Of a stretch of DNA of 64,000 bases, positions 40,949 through 51,083 are shown one piece after another. The translations under genes were made by a program, and so were the position numbers. Every line of letters begins with the position of its first letter. The stretch's first letter is position 1. A model generated the notes under the pieces. The model was given only the letters and a program-made list of their open reading frames with translations. It did not search any database and was not told the origin of the DNA. The DNA lies in assembly GCA_000507305.1 (NCBI GenBank), contig DF240041.1, forward strand, positions 1,253-65,252, in the 5' to 3' direction. Source of the stretch: Breviolum minutum Mf 1.05b.01. Taxonomy: Eukaryota > Sar > Dinophyceae > Suessiales > Symbiodiniaceae.

Positions 40949-41747
40949 ATGGCAAAGAGACCTGCCCACAAGCTTCAAAAGAAAGCTGCTAAGGGCAAGG
41001 AAATGGCGCCTACACCTGCAGCAAAACCAGAGCAGTGGCAGGTTCAATGCAGTCGATGCCAATTGCCAGGCAAGATCTATGAAGATGTCAATGCAGCGGA
41101 TTTGGTCCCAAAACTCCTGAGTTGGATGGACACGAAGGTCGACATTGTGCATCTCGTATACGGGCGCTTGGAGCGCGAGTGTGCAGATTGCGTTGCCCTT
41201 CAGCCAGTGCCGGGCAAAATTGACACTTCTACAACGTTTCTGACTCTTATTTATTTCTGAGTTTTTGGCTCTTAAAGTTTTGTTTTTGGCTTGACTTGAC
41301 GGGTGGTGATTTCGCAAGGCAACTCAGTTCATTCAGTGAGGTTGTTGGCCCACAACTTGATGGTGGTGAATCCGGAAGGCTGGCAGCCACCAAATATGTT
41401 TGCTGTCAAAGACGCCTCCCAACGTGAGTCCTTGGCCTCTTGTCTTATTTTTTGTCAGAGGCCGTCCCATTTTAAACTTTTTAACTTGAGGCTTTGTTTG
41501 GTCACTTCTTTTGTGGGGAGGGGCCACTTTTTATACAAGCTAAGTATTTAACAATAAGTTGTAAATCTGATTATCTCATGCGCTTGGAGGTTGGAGCTAT
41601 GTTTATTGGACATGAGATTTGGCTTCCAGAAATCCTGGCCATTCCAGATGAGACATTGTCAGTCGATGACAAGCCTTACTTTCAATCTCCGAATCGCCTG
41701 CGTCTTCCAATGGAAAAGTTCTTGGTCCTTTGGCGCAAGTCACAGTG
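40949..41747 (+). CDS. Probable three-exon gene with paired Cys-x2-Cys, unknown
   Basis: Exon 1 begins at ATG 40949 with a Lys-rich start (MAKRPAHKLQKKAAKGKEM) and has CSRC and CADC pairs about 42 residues apart, suggesting one zinc site. Coding-like blocks follow at about 41318-41425 (SVRLLAHNLMVVNPEGWQPP, ending at GTGAGT) and about 41583-41747 (LEVGAMFIGHEIWLPEILAI, ending in TGA). Exact borders are uncertain. It is the first gene inside the transposon. A regulatory or DNA-binding role would be a guess; no family is recognised. Confidence 0.45.
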
Positions 41748-42581
41748 AATCATGGCCACAAAGATCATTGCGAGATTTGGAGATGCCGCAAGTTTTCTGC
41801 CCCAAGAAAACTTAAGTTTTGTTTGACAACCAACTACCGAATAGCCTGCTGAGAAAAACCAGCCTCAAACACGGATTGGGTTTAGGTGAAGCCAACTTGC
41901 GGCCTTTGGGAGGTTTAGGTGAAGCCAGCTTGCTGGCCAATTTTTTGATGCCAGCTTGCTGGCTTTGTCTTCTTGATTTTTTTTGCAGCAACATTCATTT
42001 TCATCTCTTCACCATATAACTTCTGAATGGGGAAACCTGGAAGTCCAAGCACTTGACGTACAAGCATCGCTGTTCATTGAAAACTCCATCATGGCAGAAC
42101 CCCCCAAGAAAGCAGACCTCAATATTCAAAGTTTTTTCACTTTTCATGATATAGCGTGTCTTTCATATAATTTAATGTGGCAAGCAAACATTTCACAATT
42201 CACAAAACAACAGGCCAATAGCAACCAGATTGATGGTCAAGGTTTTCTGTGAAGAAATGATTTTGTTTTTTTTTGGAATAACAGCCAGCTTGCTGGTTTT
42301 AATTTCAAGGACCCAGCTTGCTGGTCAGTCCATCCCAATTGTATGACTTTGATTGCAGCCACTGAGTGGTAAGAGATGAAACTCCCAAGTTGATGGCATA
42401 ATTTCACAGACTTGTTGATATACATTTAAATACATACATATCAGTCTTTTCAGGTCAACTGTTAGAAATTCCAAATTACAAATCATAATAGTCAGTTGCA
42501 GAATGGCAGGTCAAATATCAAGACTGAACGCGTAATATACACTTGGATATTATTGCTCATTCATCACGGTCATTTCCCTTC
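41748..42581. other. Non-coding, with four exact palindromes
   Basis: CCAGCTTGCTGG at 41925, 41951, 42285 and 42313. No protein-like frame is supported. Confidence 0.6.
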
Positions 42582-44138
42582 ATGGCAAGCCAAGCTGAGA
42601 GCGAGGGGGAGGTCAGTTTGCCAGCCAGTGTGGATGAAGCTCCAGGAGCTGTGGTCAATGATTCTCCAGACCTTGGCCCTGAAGTCAGAGATGAATCAGA
42701 CGGTGTGTCCTTACCCCCGTCAGTGGAGGAGGAAGATGCCGATGCTGGTAGTTTCTGCTGCAAACGTGGCGGGTGTCCCAAAAAATTTGACAAAGAAGAG
42801 TTAGAGGAGTACAAGTTGCAATTTTCAAGGCTCGCATTGGCTGACCGGCAGCAAAGGATCTATCAGAAAGTTCTTGATGTTTACAAAGCAGGTGGCGAGA
42901 AACCTGATCAGAAATTTCCATGGCAGCTGCTTGGCAAGCCAGTTTGCCGGCGATTTTGGGAAAAAGTTCATGGTATGGGCCATGCGGTTTTGGACAAATA
43001 TGTTGCCTTTGCAAAGGCCAACCACACACATGTGCCTGAGCATGCGCCCAAAATGCCGAAGAGTACACCGGCCAGTGATACCCTGGATACTTGGTTTGTG
43101 GGGTTGTATCAGCATTTGGCTGAGCCTTTGGCAATTCCAGGATCAGAAGACCGCTTGGTGGGCCCAGAGCTGCTTGACAGCGAGGGCGACGAACTACTAG
43201 GAGTCATGCAACATGAAGTTGTACATGACCTGAATCACCCATTGCTGGCCTTCACAGTGAATGCTGAGCGAAAGGCTCATGGCCAAGGGCCAGTCAAAGT
43301 GCCAAAACGTTATTTGAACTTTGAATCAGATACTGAGTTGTGGCAGTTCTACCAGGCCGACGAAGAGATGTCAGTTCAGGTTTCTCGAAACACATTCATG
43401 AAAGGTTGGAAGTCCTGGCAGAACTTCATGCCCTTAAAAAACCGGGGGCAGCAATCAAAATGCAGTATATGTGCAGAAATCAGCCATGCCAGAACCCAAG
43501 CCACCGAAAAGGTTGATCGGTTGGAGTTGGACAATCAAAAGAAAGCCCACCTTGACATTTGTCAGCAAGATCGACGAATCAATGTCCGAGGCAATCGTTT
43601 GGCCAGCAAGCCAGAGGTTTGGCTGAAACATGAGAACGAAGACAAATTTTGCAAGATACAAATAGACGGCATGGACCAGAGCAAATTTGCCCTACCCAGA
43701 TTGAAACGTCTGGTGGGCACGTCATTGTTGTCAAAACTTTGGAGACCTTCCGTCCATGTGGTCGGAGTGATATGCTTTGGAGTCCTCGAATACTATGCCC
43801 TTTTACCATGTGACGTGCCGAAGGACAGCAATATGAATGCAACAGTGATATCCCGTGTGTTGGATTTGGTGGCCAACATCCTACGAGCCAAAGGTGAGCG
43901 TTTTTCATTTCCTTCTACGCTATTGGTGGCTCTGGATAACACCCCNACAGGAGAATCAGACGCTGGCATACAAGCCCCCCAAGAGTCTATGGTTGCTGTT
44001 CCTGATCATGCAGCCCCAGCAGCTGGTCAAGTACCTGCCCCTGGAGGCCCTGCAGGCGATGAACTGGCTGAAGCTCAAAGCAGTACCTTGGCATTTGCTG
44101 CTCCTTGTAACCAGACATTCAGATTATTTAGTTTGTAA
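42582..44138 (+). CDS. DDE-type transposase-like protein, split by an assembly gap
   Basis: Start at ATG 42582. Residues 1-60 are acidic. A CCKRGGCPKKFD motif looks like a zinc-binding start, followed by a helical region (PVCRRFWEKVHGMGHAVLDK). A second Cys pair CSICAE with a later His lies near residue 300. The core has QIDGMDQSKFALPRLKR, with a candidate first catalytic Asp, and about 90 residues later LLVALDNT, a candidate second Asp, immediately before the N at 43945. This D...D spacing and wording match transposase-like proteins common in dinoflagellates. The third acidic residue and C-terminus are lost in the gap; the frame after it (43946-44138) looks unrelated and Ala/Pro-rich. Confidence 0.6.
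   Translation: MASQAESEGEVSLPASVDEAPGAVVNDSPDLGPEVRDESDGVSLPPSVEEEDADAGSFCCKRGGCPKKFDKEELEEYKLQFSRLALADRQQRIYQKVLDVYKAGGEKPDQKFPWQLLGKPVCRRFWEKVHGMGHAVLDKYVAFAKANHTHVPEHAPKMPKSTPASDTLDTWFVGLYQHLAEPLAIPGSEDRLVGPELLDSEGDELLGVMQHEVVHDLNHPLLAFTVNAERKAHGQGPVKVPKRYLNFESDTELWQFYQADEEMSVQVSRNTFMKGWKSWQNFMPLKNRGQQSKCSICAEISHARTQATEKVDRLELDNQKKAHLDICQQDRRINVRGNRLASKPEVWLKHENEDKFCKIQIDGMDQSKFALPRLKRLVGTSLLSKLWRPSVHVVGVICFGVLEYYALLPCDVPKDSNMNATVISRVLDLVANILRAKGERFSFPSTLLVALDNTXTGESDAGIQAPQESMVAVPDHAAPAAGQVPAPGGPAGDELAEAQSSTLAFAAPCNQTFRLFSL
43945..43945. other. Assembly gap (single N) inside the transposase-like gene
   Basis: Coding similarity to the family breaks off at CTGGATAACACCCC-N. An unknown length of the catalytic domain is missing. 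Confidence 0.9.
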
Positions 44139-44551
44139 TTATTTAGTAACTATTTAATCTTTTTTACAGCCACAAGCAAAGGCATCTGAGTCAATTGCTT
44201 ATTGTAATCATTTTTCTTGATTGTCCTTGGGAAGCCGATGGATTACAGGAACTTAATTAAGTCTAGTACGTTATCTGGGATGTACATCAACCAGCTTGCT
44301 GGTTTCTTACACGAAGGGTGAGAGAAACCATGACCAGGAGTTTATTTTTTATACAGGGTACTTCCTCAGAGACCCCAGCTTGCTGGGTACTAAGCATGCA
44401 GTTGTTATAGTCGACCGGACTTTAGGTTGTAAGAAACAGCCAGCTTGCTGGCATCAAATCCAACCAGCTTGCTGGCTTAACACACCTAGGGAGCCATTTT
44501 CATTTGAACATTGCCATGGATTGGACCCCATTTTCCTGAGGTCAACCTGCC
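44139..44551. other. Non-coding, with four exact palindromes
   Basis: CCAGCTTGCTGG at 44291, 44375, 44440 and 44464. No gene is supported. Confidence 0.6.
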
Positions 44552-44830
44552 ATGAAACGTCCAGTATGCCGCCAGGGTAAAAAACGCCCAGCCGCCGCAG
44601 CTGAATCTCAACCGGTTCTTGAAGAGCCAGCAGCTGGATCTGGATCTCATCCTGCCGAAGCTGCTGCTGCTGCTGCTGTTCCTGAATTTGACCATTATGG
44701 GTGCAGCAAATGCAAAAAAAAGGGTCATGGATGCACACGATGCAAGACCTTTGCCAATGACAACCGTAATGGTTACTTTTGGCTAGGCAGCCAAGTTGTC
44801 CGCAAGATCCCTGGAGCAGACTTGGATTAG
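44552..44830 (+). CDS. 92-residue Ala-rich protein with a Cys cluster
   Basis: ATG 44552 to TAG 44828-44830. The N-terminus is basic (MKRPVCRQGKKRP), the middle is Ala/Pro/Glu-rich, and the C-terminal part has YGCSKCKKKGHGCTRCK, a compact C-x2-C / C-x2-C zinc-binding pattern. It may be the first exon of a longer gene or a small DNA-binding accessory protein. Its neighbour downstream is a C5-MTase-like gene in the same direction. Confidence 0.5.
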   Translation: MKRPVCRQGKKRPAAAAESQPVLEEPAAGSGSHPAEAAAAAAVPEFDHYGCSKCKKKGHGCTRCKTFANDNRNGYFWLGSQVVRKIPGADLD

Positions 44831-45123
44831 TTGATTTGCTGTGACACCTTTAAAAGCAAAGAAGATCTGAAGCAATGTTTCACAGGACACTTTGCAAAAG
44901 CAAAGAAGAACTGAGGATGAGTCACTACAAAAAACAGCGTTTTAGCTGGACTTAGCTGAAATCATTGATGCAGCATGTGCTGAATCAGGCCTCCCTATAA
45001 TAGCATTTCTTGATAATTCTTGGCATTCAGACAGTTTCCCTTTAGAACATTATGATGATGATTACATATCATATCTTTTTTGGCCCTAGCCACCCGTATA
45101 CCGGTTTTCATTCATATCCCAAC

Positions 45124-46197
45124 ATGATGAATTCTCATGTCAGCAGCGATGACGATGTCTCCGTGCCAGATTCAGTTTCGGACACAGGCAGCAATCCAGG
45201 TTTGCCTTCAGATATTTCAGACAGAGGCACTGATCCAGGCTTGCTCCCAGACCAGTCTGTTTTGGACGGAGGCAGCGATACAGATTTGCCCCCAGATATC
45301 CATGAGCATGAGGATTGGAAAGATCCTTCTGAATTTGATCTCGACATCGAACTGTTTTTGCCATCAGATATTGAAGAGTTGGGGCCTGATTCCATTGAGC
45401 CTGAGGTTGAACCAGCACCACCTAAGCGCAAGACACAAGCAGTGACAGCGAAGGAGCCTGCTGGACCAGCAGTGGCATCGCCATCCACTGTGGAGAATTG
45501 GTTGCGAGCTCCTGGTGCATGGAACAAGTTGTCATGGGGCATGGAATTGTACAGCGTTCCCCGAGTGTTAGCTTCAGTGATGATGGCTTTTGCTGCCAAC
45601 CCACCATTTGGATGCTTGTCATTGGATATTCTCACCGGGTGGGATTTTGATGACGACAGTCTGCGAAGTCTTACTTTCAGGATTTTGGAACTTGGAGTCA
45701 TTGCGTTTCTATTCCTGTCTCCACCATGTACGATGTTCAGTGAGCTTCAAAGGTTGTGGAACCAGAAGAAGATCCCACCGCAGATTTGGACAATACGGTG
45801 GAACACAGCAGTGCAATACATGGAGCACAGTGTTCGCTGTGCCATGATCCAATTGAGTCGTGGCAAAAAGTTCATGCTGGAGCACCCATGGCGGGCCTCG
45901 TCATGGAAATTGCCTTGCATGCAAATGCTCTTGGCCCAACCTTCTGTCCTCGCAGTAACATTCGATCAATGCCAATGCGGATTGCGGTCGCCGTCAGGAA
46001 TGTTTGTAAAAAAAAGGACCAGGATTGTTACCAATTCCAAGTCTTTATTCAAGAAATTGTATACAAAACAATGCCCAAAGGACCATGTTCATAGAGAGAT
46101 CCAAGGGTCTGAAATGGGGCATTCAATGTCCCGGTGGTGCCAACATTATCCAGAGGGATTGGTGACCATACTTGCTTCTTGCTTAGCTGATCCTTGA
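45124..46197 (+). CDS. C5-cytosine-methyltransferase-like protein
   Basis: About 357 codons from ATG 45124. The N-terminal 120 residues are acidic with three imperfect repeats around GSDPGLPPD. The C-terminal domain has ELYSVPRVLASV, SLDILTGWDFDD, FLSPPCTMFSEL (PC motif with a candidate catalytic Cys), FMLEHPWRASSW (E-x-P, replacing ENV) and VTFDQCQCGL followed by KKRTRIVTNS. This motif order follows the C5-MTase fold and resembles, in distant form, the domain in the two YR retrotransposons. Whether it methylates DNA is unproven. Proteins of this type are common in dinoflagellate repeats. It lies inside the TIR element and would act in the nucleus. Confidence 0.65.
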   Translation: MMNSHVSSDDDVSVPDSVSDTGSNPGLPSDISDRGTDPGLLPDQSVLDGGSDTDLPPDIHEHEDWKDPSEFDLDIELFLPSDIEELGPDSIEPEVEPAPPKRKTQAVTAKEPAGPAVASPSTVENWLRAPGAWNKLSWGMELYSVPRVLASVMMAFAANPPFGCLSLDILTGWDFDDDSLRSLTFRILELGVIAFLFLSPPCTMFSELQRLWNQKKIPPQIWTIRWNTAVQYMEHSVRCAMIQLSRGKKFMLEHPWRASSWKLPCMQMLLAQPSVLAVTFDQCQCGLRSPSGMFVKKRTRIVTNSKSLFKKLYTKQCPKDHVHREIQGSEMGHSMSRWCQHYPEGLVTILASCLADP

Positions 46198-46510
46198 CTC
46201 GCCGAGGATCCAGGAAGTTACCCCTGAAAGGTGGTTGCAGCAGCACTTGGAGGAAAACATTGGTGGTGCCAGCGGTTCTGTTAAATGTTTTTGAATGAGA
46301 TTTTTCATTGACCAATGCCAAACTGATTTGTTTGTTGGTAGGTTTGGTTATGTTTTTCAATTCAATGAATCTTGACACAAAATTGGTGGTGGCCATTTTG
46401 GGTCAAGGTTTGTTTCGGTTGGGATCGATTCTTTTTCGATTTGTTTTTTGTTTGGAACCACTCAATGATGTCTCCTTGAGTTTTGGGCCCAGAAGCAAAA
46501 AAAAACAATG
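46198..46510. other. Non-coding
   Basis: About 310 bp, T-rich, with no supported gene. Confidence 0.5.
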
Positions 46511-46861
46511 AACTATTTTGGTTTTAATTCTGTTCTGGAACCAGAACACAGAACCAGGAAGTTCCCATTTTTTTGGTTTATTTCAGCACAGAGCCAGCTT
46601 GCTGGTTTATTGTTCCACAAAATCAGAATCAACTATTTTGGTTTTATATAATTCTGTTCTGGAACCAGAACAGAGAACCAGGAAGTTCCCAATTTTGTTT
46701 ATTTCACCACAAAGCCAGCTTGCTGGTTTATTGTTCCACAAAATCAACTATTTTGGTTTTATATAATTCTGTTCTGGAACCAGAACAGAGAACCAGGAAG
46801 TTCCCATTTTTTTGTTTATTTCAGCACAAAGCCAGCTTGCTGGTTTTTTGTTCCACAAAAT
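46511..46861 (+). repeat. Three tandem ~113-bp units, each with one CCAGCTTGCTGG
   Basis: Units at about 46511-46630, 46631-46744 and 46745-46861 share ATTTTGGTTTTA, TTCTGTTCTGGAACCAGAAC (itself palindromic: GTTCTGGAACCAGAAC), CAGGAAGTTCCCA, then the 12-mer and TTGTTCCACAAAATC. A fourth palindrome follows directly at 46862. Confidence 0.88.
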
Positions 46862-46899
46862 CCAGCTTGCTGGCTTACTATTTTTGCACAAAAAAGCCA

Positions 46900-48446
46900 G
46901 CATGCTGGTTCTCATAACCCGAAAGACAACATCAATTGAAATGAGCGACACTTCAAGGCAGTGGACAATGAATTTACAAACGAGAAAGGCGAATCAAGGA
47001 CCTCTTGCTTTGTTTTTTTGTTTGAAGTACAGCCAAGGCAAGGAACAATTGATCCTGTTTTTTTGCCCCATTAAAAGCCAAGGCCATGAACGCTTGTTGC
47101 GTTCGGAACCAGAAAAGCCAAGGGCCTAAAAACGATCGATTTGCTTGTCAATTTTTTTGCAAACAGAAAGGCAAGAAAGGATTGATTTGCTTGTTGTTTT
47201 GGTCAAGGCAATGCATGATTGATTTGTTTTTTAACCAGAAAAGGCACAGCAATGAACTATTGCTTGCTTATTATTTTGGGCCAAAGCGATGCAGGATTGA
47301 TTTGCTTTATTTTTTCTGGACGAAAAATCCGCGGCAATAAATGTGGCCAAAGCGATGCAGGATTGATTTGCTTTATTTTTTCTGGACGAAAAATCCGTGG
47401 CAATAAACTCATGATGTTTTTGTTTAAACCCTCGGTTTTTTTTGAGCCCACAACAACCCAGCCAGGCAATTGCAACATTTTTTTCGACAAAAACCAAAAA
47501 CCAAGGCAACTCATGATGGAAAATCACGCCCCCCCCATTGCCAGGGTTTCCGCGGAAACCAGGGCAAAAGGGGGGTCAAACACACGATCCAGGGCAATTG
47601 GGGGGGGATGATTTTCATATGTGAGTTGCCTCGGATGATGCGTTCGACCCCCTATATGCCAGCGTTTCCCCGGAAACCAGGGCAATGGCCCATTGAAATT
47701 TTCCCCCCCCCTGTTGCCATGTTTTTTTTTTTAAATCAAAACCATCGGCAGCTGCCAGGGTTTCCGCGGAAGTCAGGGCATCATAACATATTTTTTTAAA
47801 AGTCAAGTTGGGAGATGCCACGGTTTTTTTTTTCCAAGCCATATCGGTCATCACGGGTATCCTGGACCTCCGGAGATGCCATGGTTTTTTTTTTCGAAAG
47901 GCGGCAGTCAGGTTGATTTTTTTTCTCTTGACTCAATACCATCAAAAACCCAGGGTTTTTGCAGGGTTTTTCAGTCACTAGCCAAACTTGAAGATCACTA
48001 TGGTAGTTTGAACGAGTCTGAGCTTACAAAATTGAGTTTTGAGGTCAGCAACCTTGAGCTAGCTGCCTGGTCAATTCCTTTCTGGGATACATTATTAAAG
48101 TATTTACCTTAAGCCCAATAATTTTGAACCAGCTTGCTGGCCCACCATGAATTTTTGAGACCCCAAGAATTGATGACTGCAGGATTTTTTCCAGCTATTG
48201 GCCCCCAAATTTCTTCATTTGACTTAATTTTGTTTGGAGACTTAAACCCCAGTCAACCAGCTTGCTGGATCACTTAGCCAGCTTGCTGGCGTAATTAGCT
48301 TAGTGTTTTGAGCGAACTGTTTTAATAGAGTCAAGTTGCAGGTGATTTTTTCCGAAACCTTAACTACCTGGAATTTTGGGCCCAGCCAAGGGTCAATTCG
48401 CAAAGACCTGGTCCTGTGAAAAATCACAGTAGGCAACCGCAGCACC
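46900..48446. repeat. Low-complexity stretch with a tandem duplication and GC hairpins, no gene
   Basis: 47280-47340 and 47343-47404 are a tandem duplication of about 63 bp (CCAAAGCGATGCAGGATTG...). At 47530-47790 the word TTTCCGCGGAAACC, flanked by GCCAGGG and CAGGGCAA, recurs as near-perfect palindromes in three forms (47549, 47665, 47760). Long T-runs are frequent. Palindromes at 48129, 48257 and 48278. Predicted peptides here are not protein-like. Confidence 0.65.
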
Positions 48447-49538
48447 ATGGAGACTGAAGCAGACGCTTTCATGGAGGATATTTCCGGATTGGATATGTCT
48501 GGCAATGAACCATGGAAGGGATTCAAAGCAAAGGCCGAAGTAGACAAGGAGGCAGCACCTTCAACCCCTACTACCCGGATTCCTGCACCTGGCAGTCCAT
48601 TTACCGGAACTGCATCTGAGGCACCGAGTCTCGGCATGTCAGACTCCGCAGTTTCTGCAGAGACTGACTGGCTTAAGACTGTGAAGTTGTTGATGGGTAA
48701 TTGCAAAGCAGCTTTGCAATTACACGGCAGTCCGAGTAGGTACTTGTCTCAAGTTTTGAATGAAAAGCGTGATGCCCAGGAGTTTCTGAATTGGTTGTGG
48801 AGCAGTTTCCCAGAGAAACCCGACCTCTTGTACAACTATGAGGGTACACTGCCGAGCATTCACTCAGAGACCGAGATGGGTGAAAGTCTGCCCTTGCGCC
48901 TTCACATCTCAACTTTAGGTTTTGAAGCCGCATGTTCTGTCAAGCCCCCTTGCGGCCCAGATCTGGCAATGGAATTGGTGGAGCAGTTCCTGAAGGGCGG
49001 CTTTGTTACTGCTGACAACCCTTTGCTTTGTTCCCAACCGGAAGGAATTTTTGTTTGCCAGCACGACTTGACAAGGCCTTGGGACGAGAACTTGGTTGCA
49101 GGGAAAAGCCTGAAGCCTTTCAGCCTGTCATATGCCAAAGGGTTTGCCAGGTGCAGCACCCTCTTAATGCTTTTACACAAAATCATGGCGGCCAAGGTGG
49201 ACCTGCGGACATTTCCAGAGCTGACCGACACAGTAGGCCAAATCTATGCTCATGTGGTTCAGAGCTCCTCAAGGATTGATGAAGCATTATTCAACATGAA
49301 GATTTCTGCAAGACATTCGTTGCGCAAGGCCAACAACCTTGTCCAATGCGTGTTCATTCTCAAGAACCTCATGGTGGTTGGTGGTCTGACAGAAATTGGA
49401 ACATTTATAAAAAGATGGAATGCAATGACCACCCGAAGCTTCATGATTTCGGGTCGCAAGATGATGTCCTTGAAACAGCTCTTTGAAGTCACCACCAAGG
49501 ACGAACAATTTCAGAACCTTCTTATGATGATGGATTAA
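48447..49538 (+). CDS. Unknown 363-residue protein or first exon of a longer gene
   Basis: ATG 48447 is in good context (ACCATGGAG). The N-terminal 75 residues are acidic and Pro/Ser-rich; the rest is mixed and helical with phrases such as LHGSPSRYLSQVLNEKRDAQ and a long final helix region. No motif is recognised. Coding-like blocks follow closely at 49649, 49940, 51084 and 51790 on the same strand, so it may be exon 1 of one large gene, although this block ends with its own TAA. Confidence 0.55.
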   Translation: METEADAFMEDISGLDMSGNEPWKGFKAKAEVDKEAAPSTPTTRIPAPGSPFTGTASEAPSLGMSDSAVSAETDWLKTVKLLMGNCKAALQLHGSPSRYLSQVLNEKRDAQEFLNWLWSSFPEKPDLLYNYEGTLPSIHSETEMGESLPLRLHISTLGFEAACSVKPPCGPDLAMELVEQFLKGGFVTADNPLLCSQPEGIFVCQHDLTRPWDENLVAGKSLKPFSLSYAKGFARCSTLLMLLHKIMAAKVDLRTFPELTDTVGQIYAHVVQSSSRIDEALFNMKISARHSLRKANNLVQCVFILKNLMVVGGLTEIGTFIKRWNAMTTRSFMISGRKMMSLKQLFEVTTKDEQFQNLLMMMD

Positions 49539-49648
49539 GTTTTTTCTTTTTCATAACCAACAATTGGTCAATGATTCAGGTCCAGATTTGAAATTTTTCC
49601 TTCTGTTACTCACGCAGTCTTTGACCCCAGCAGTTTCAAATTTTCCAG

Positions 49649-49801
49649 GAGACCTTGGACCTGATTTTGGCTCATGTCCAAGAGTGTGGCTGGGAGAAGA
49701 GTGTATGGAGCGACGAAAATTTGAGCACCAAGAAGTTATACCCAGGATTCCAATTCAATGCGAAGGGCCAGCAATGGACCCAGCGATTAAGGAGTGAAGC
49801 A
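49649..49801 (+). CDS. Probable internal exon
   Basis: It is preceded by a pyrimidine-containing tract and TTTTCCAG. The frame starting GAG ACC TTG (ETLDLILAHVQECGWEKSVW, then a Tyr/Phe/Gln-rich stretch) is protein-like for about 50 codons. This frame differs from the longest open frame at the same place. It would link the blocks on either side. The right border is not clear. Confidence 0.4.
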
Positions 49802-49921
49802 AAACACATTTTCCTGACTCATTCAAGTTCTTAATTACAAAGGCCGAAATGTGTTAAGATCCTGGTAATTAGAGTCTTTTAGACCATTGTTTGAATTCTG
49901 CTTGTCATTTGATTCTACCCT

Positions 49922-50971
49922 GACCTGGCAGTTTTTTGTCATGAAGGTTCCCTGCCGAAATTATTTGGACACGGCCCCTTTGACAGGACTTGTCCAGAGG
50001 GCATGCAGCTCTGCGTGCTTCGCATGCAAAAGAAACATGTTTCCAGCGTGGTCAAGACTGCCAAGCCTGATACGAACCAAGTTGAACAATGCTCCCAGAA
50101 GGCAACGCTTTGCTGGCACTTGGGCCAAGAATTGCTATCTCAGTTTCCTGTTCCACAAGGCAAGTTGGAGGAGCAGTGGCTGCAACCTTTTGCCGAAGGC
50201 GATTCTGAAGTAGATAATCAGTTGGAGACAGTGCTGATGGACCGCTCCTCCAATTTCAGCCTCCAAAGGGATGTGCCAATCTTGCGCCGTCTCATAGAGG
50301 ACTTAAACTTCACCAAGCCTGTTGCTGTGACGCCTGAAGCAGAAGTCAGCCTGACCATCGACAAATGGAATTTTGTGGAAAAACAGCTGAAGTACGACCA
50401 AGCCGTTTATGAAACATGGAAACGCAAGGTTGCAAACATTCAGCAGGCAGCTGAGCAGGCCAAGCATGAATGGCGCCTTCAAAGGCGCAGGCAATGCCAG
50501 AGAGCCGCCAAAAGTTTCTTATCCAACTGCGTACTATTTGTGACTTGGACAGCAAAGAAACCAGAGGTGGCAATCGCTGAGGTCATGAATCACAAAAAAG
50601 TCATCAGCAGCAAGACCGGCGCTGCTCAAGATGACTTGAGTTATTTGGTTTACTGGAACACCAGTGTCCCAAGTTTGATTCAGAAGGATGTCCTGAATCA
50701 ACAAGTAGCCCTACTGTCATGGATGCTTGCAGATGCAATGGCAAGTTGCGCTATGGTTCTGATGCCAGTGCACACCTACAACAAGGGCAAGTTATCACTG
50801 GAAGAGAAGAGCTTGCTCGAAAGGCTCCAACAAAGCGGCAATCATAACCTGGACTGGTCATTCCACATGATTTTCACCCAGAAAGTTGACGCGAGGGACC
50901 TCCGACCGATGGTGTATTCTGGCAAATTAATTTTCCCATCACCGCTTGATCTTACAAAGATCCACGTCTGA
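49922..50971 (+). CDS. Unknown protein block, helical, exon of the same region
   Basis: The frame is open from about 49922 through ATG 50003 to TGA 50969-50971. A central coiled-coil-like helix (VEKQLKYDQAVYETWKRKV onwards) is followed by an Arg/Gln-rich stretch and a block with VLFVTWTAKKPEVAIAEV. No catalytic motif is recognised. The next coding-like block starts 110 bp later after TTCTAG/CCTCAG acceptors, so this stop may lie in intron sequence. Confidence 0.5.
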   Translation, partial: DLAVFCHEGSLPKLFGHGPFDRTCPEGMQLCVLRMQKKHVSSVVKTAKPDTNQVEQCSQKATLCWHLGQELLSQFPVPQGKLEEQWLQPFAEGDSEVDNQLETVLMDRSSNFSLQRDVPILRRLIEDLNFTKPVAVTPEAEVSLTIDKWNFVEKQLKYDQAVYETWKRKVANIQQAAEQAKHEWRLQRRRQCQRAAKSFLSNCVLFVTWTAKKPEVAIAEVMNHKKVISSKTGAAQDDLSYLVYWNTSVPSLIQKDVLNQQVALLSWMLADAMASCAMVLMPVHTYNKGKLSLEEKSLLERLQQSGNHNLDWSFHMIFTQKVDARDLRPMVYSGKLIFPSPLDLTKIHV

Positions 50972-51083
50972 GAACTGCGCAACATTTTTTTTTCGGAATT
51001 GGTGTTTCTCAAGATCCCTGCTTATTATTTTCGTTAAAGACCTGTCATTGTTTTTCATTTAGTTTAATGAAGTCTTCTAGCCT

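Noticed and set aside
44454..44738. Gln-rich minus-strand peptide
   Set aside because: It arises from the complement of the GCTGCTGCTG run encoding Ala in the 92-residue protein.
46388..46407. GCCATTTTGGGTCAAG resembles the 3' part of the dinoflagellate spliced leader (GCCATTTTGGCTCAAG)
   Set aside because: One mismatch in 16, but the preceding six bases match poorly, the region is G/T-rich, and no processed gene follows. Chance similarity is likely enough that I do not call a relict leader.
47219..47611. Open frame of about 130 codons
   Set aside because: It runs through a tandem duplication and homopolymers, and the peptide is repetitive and not protein-like.
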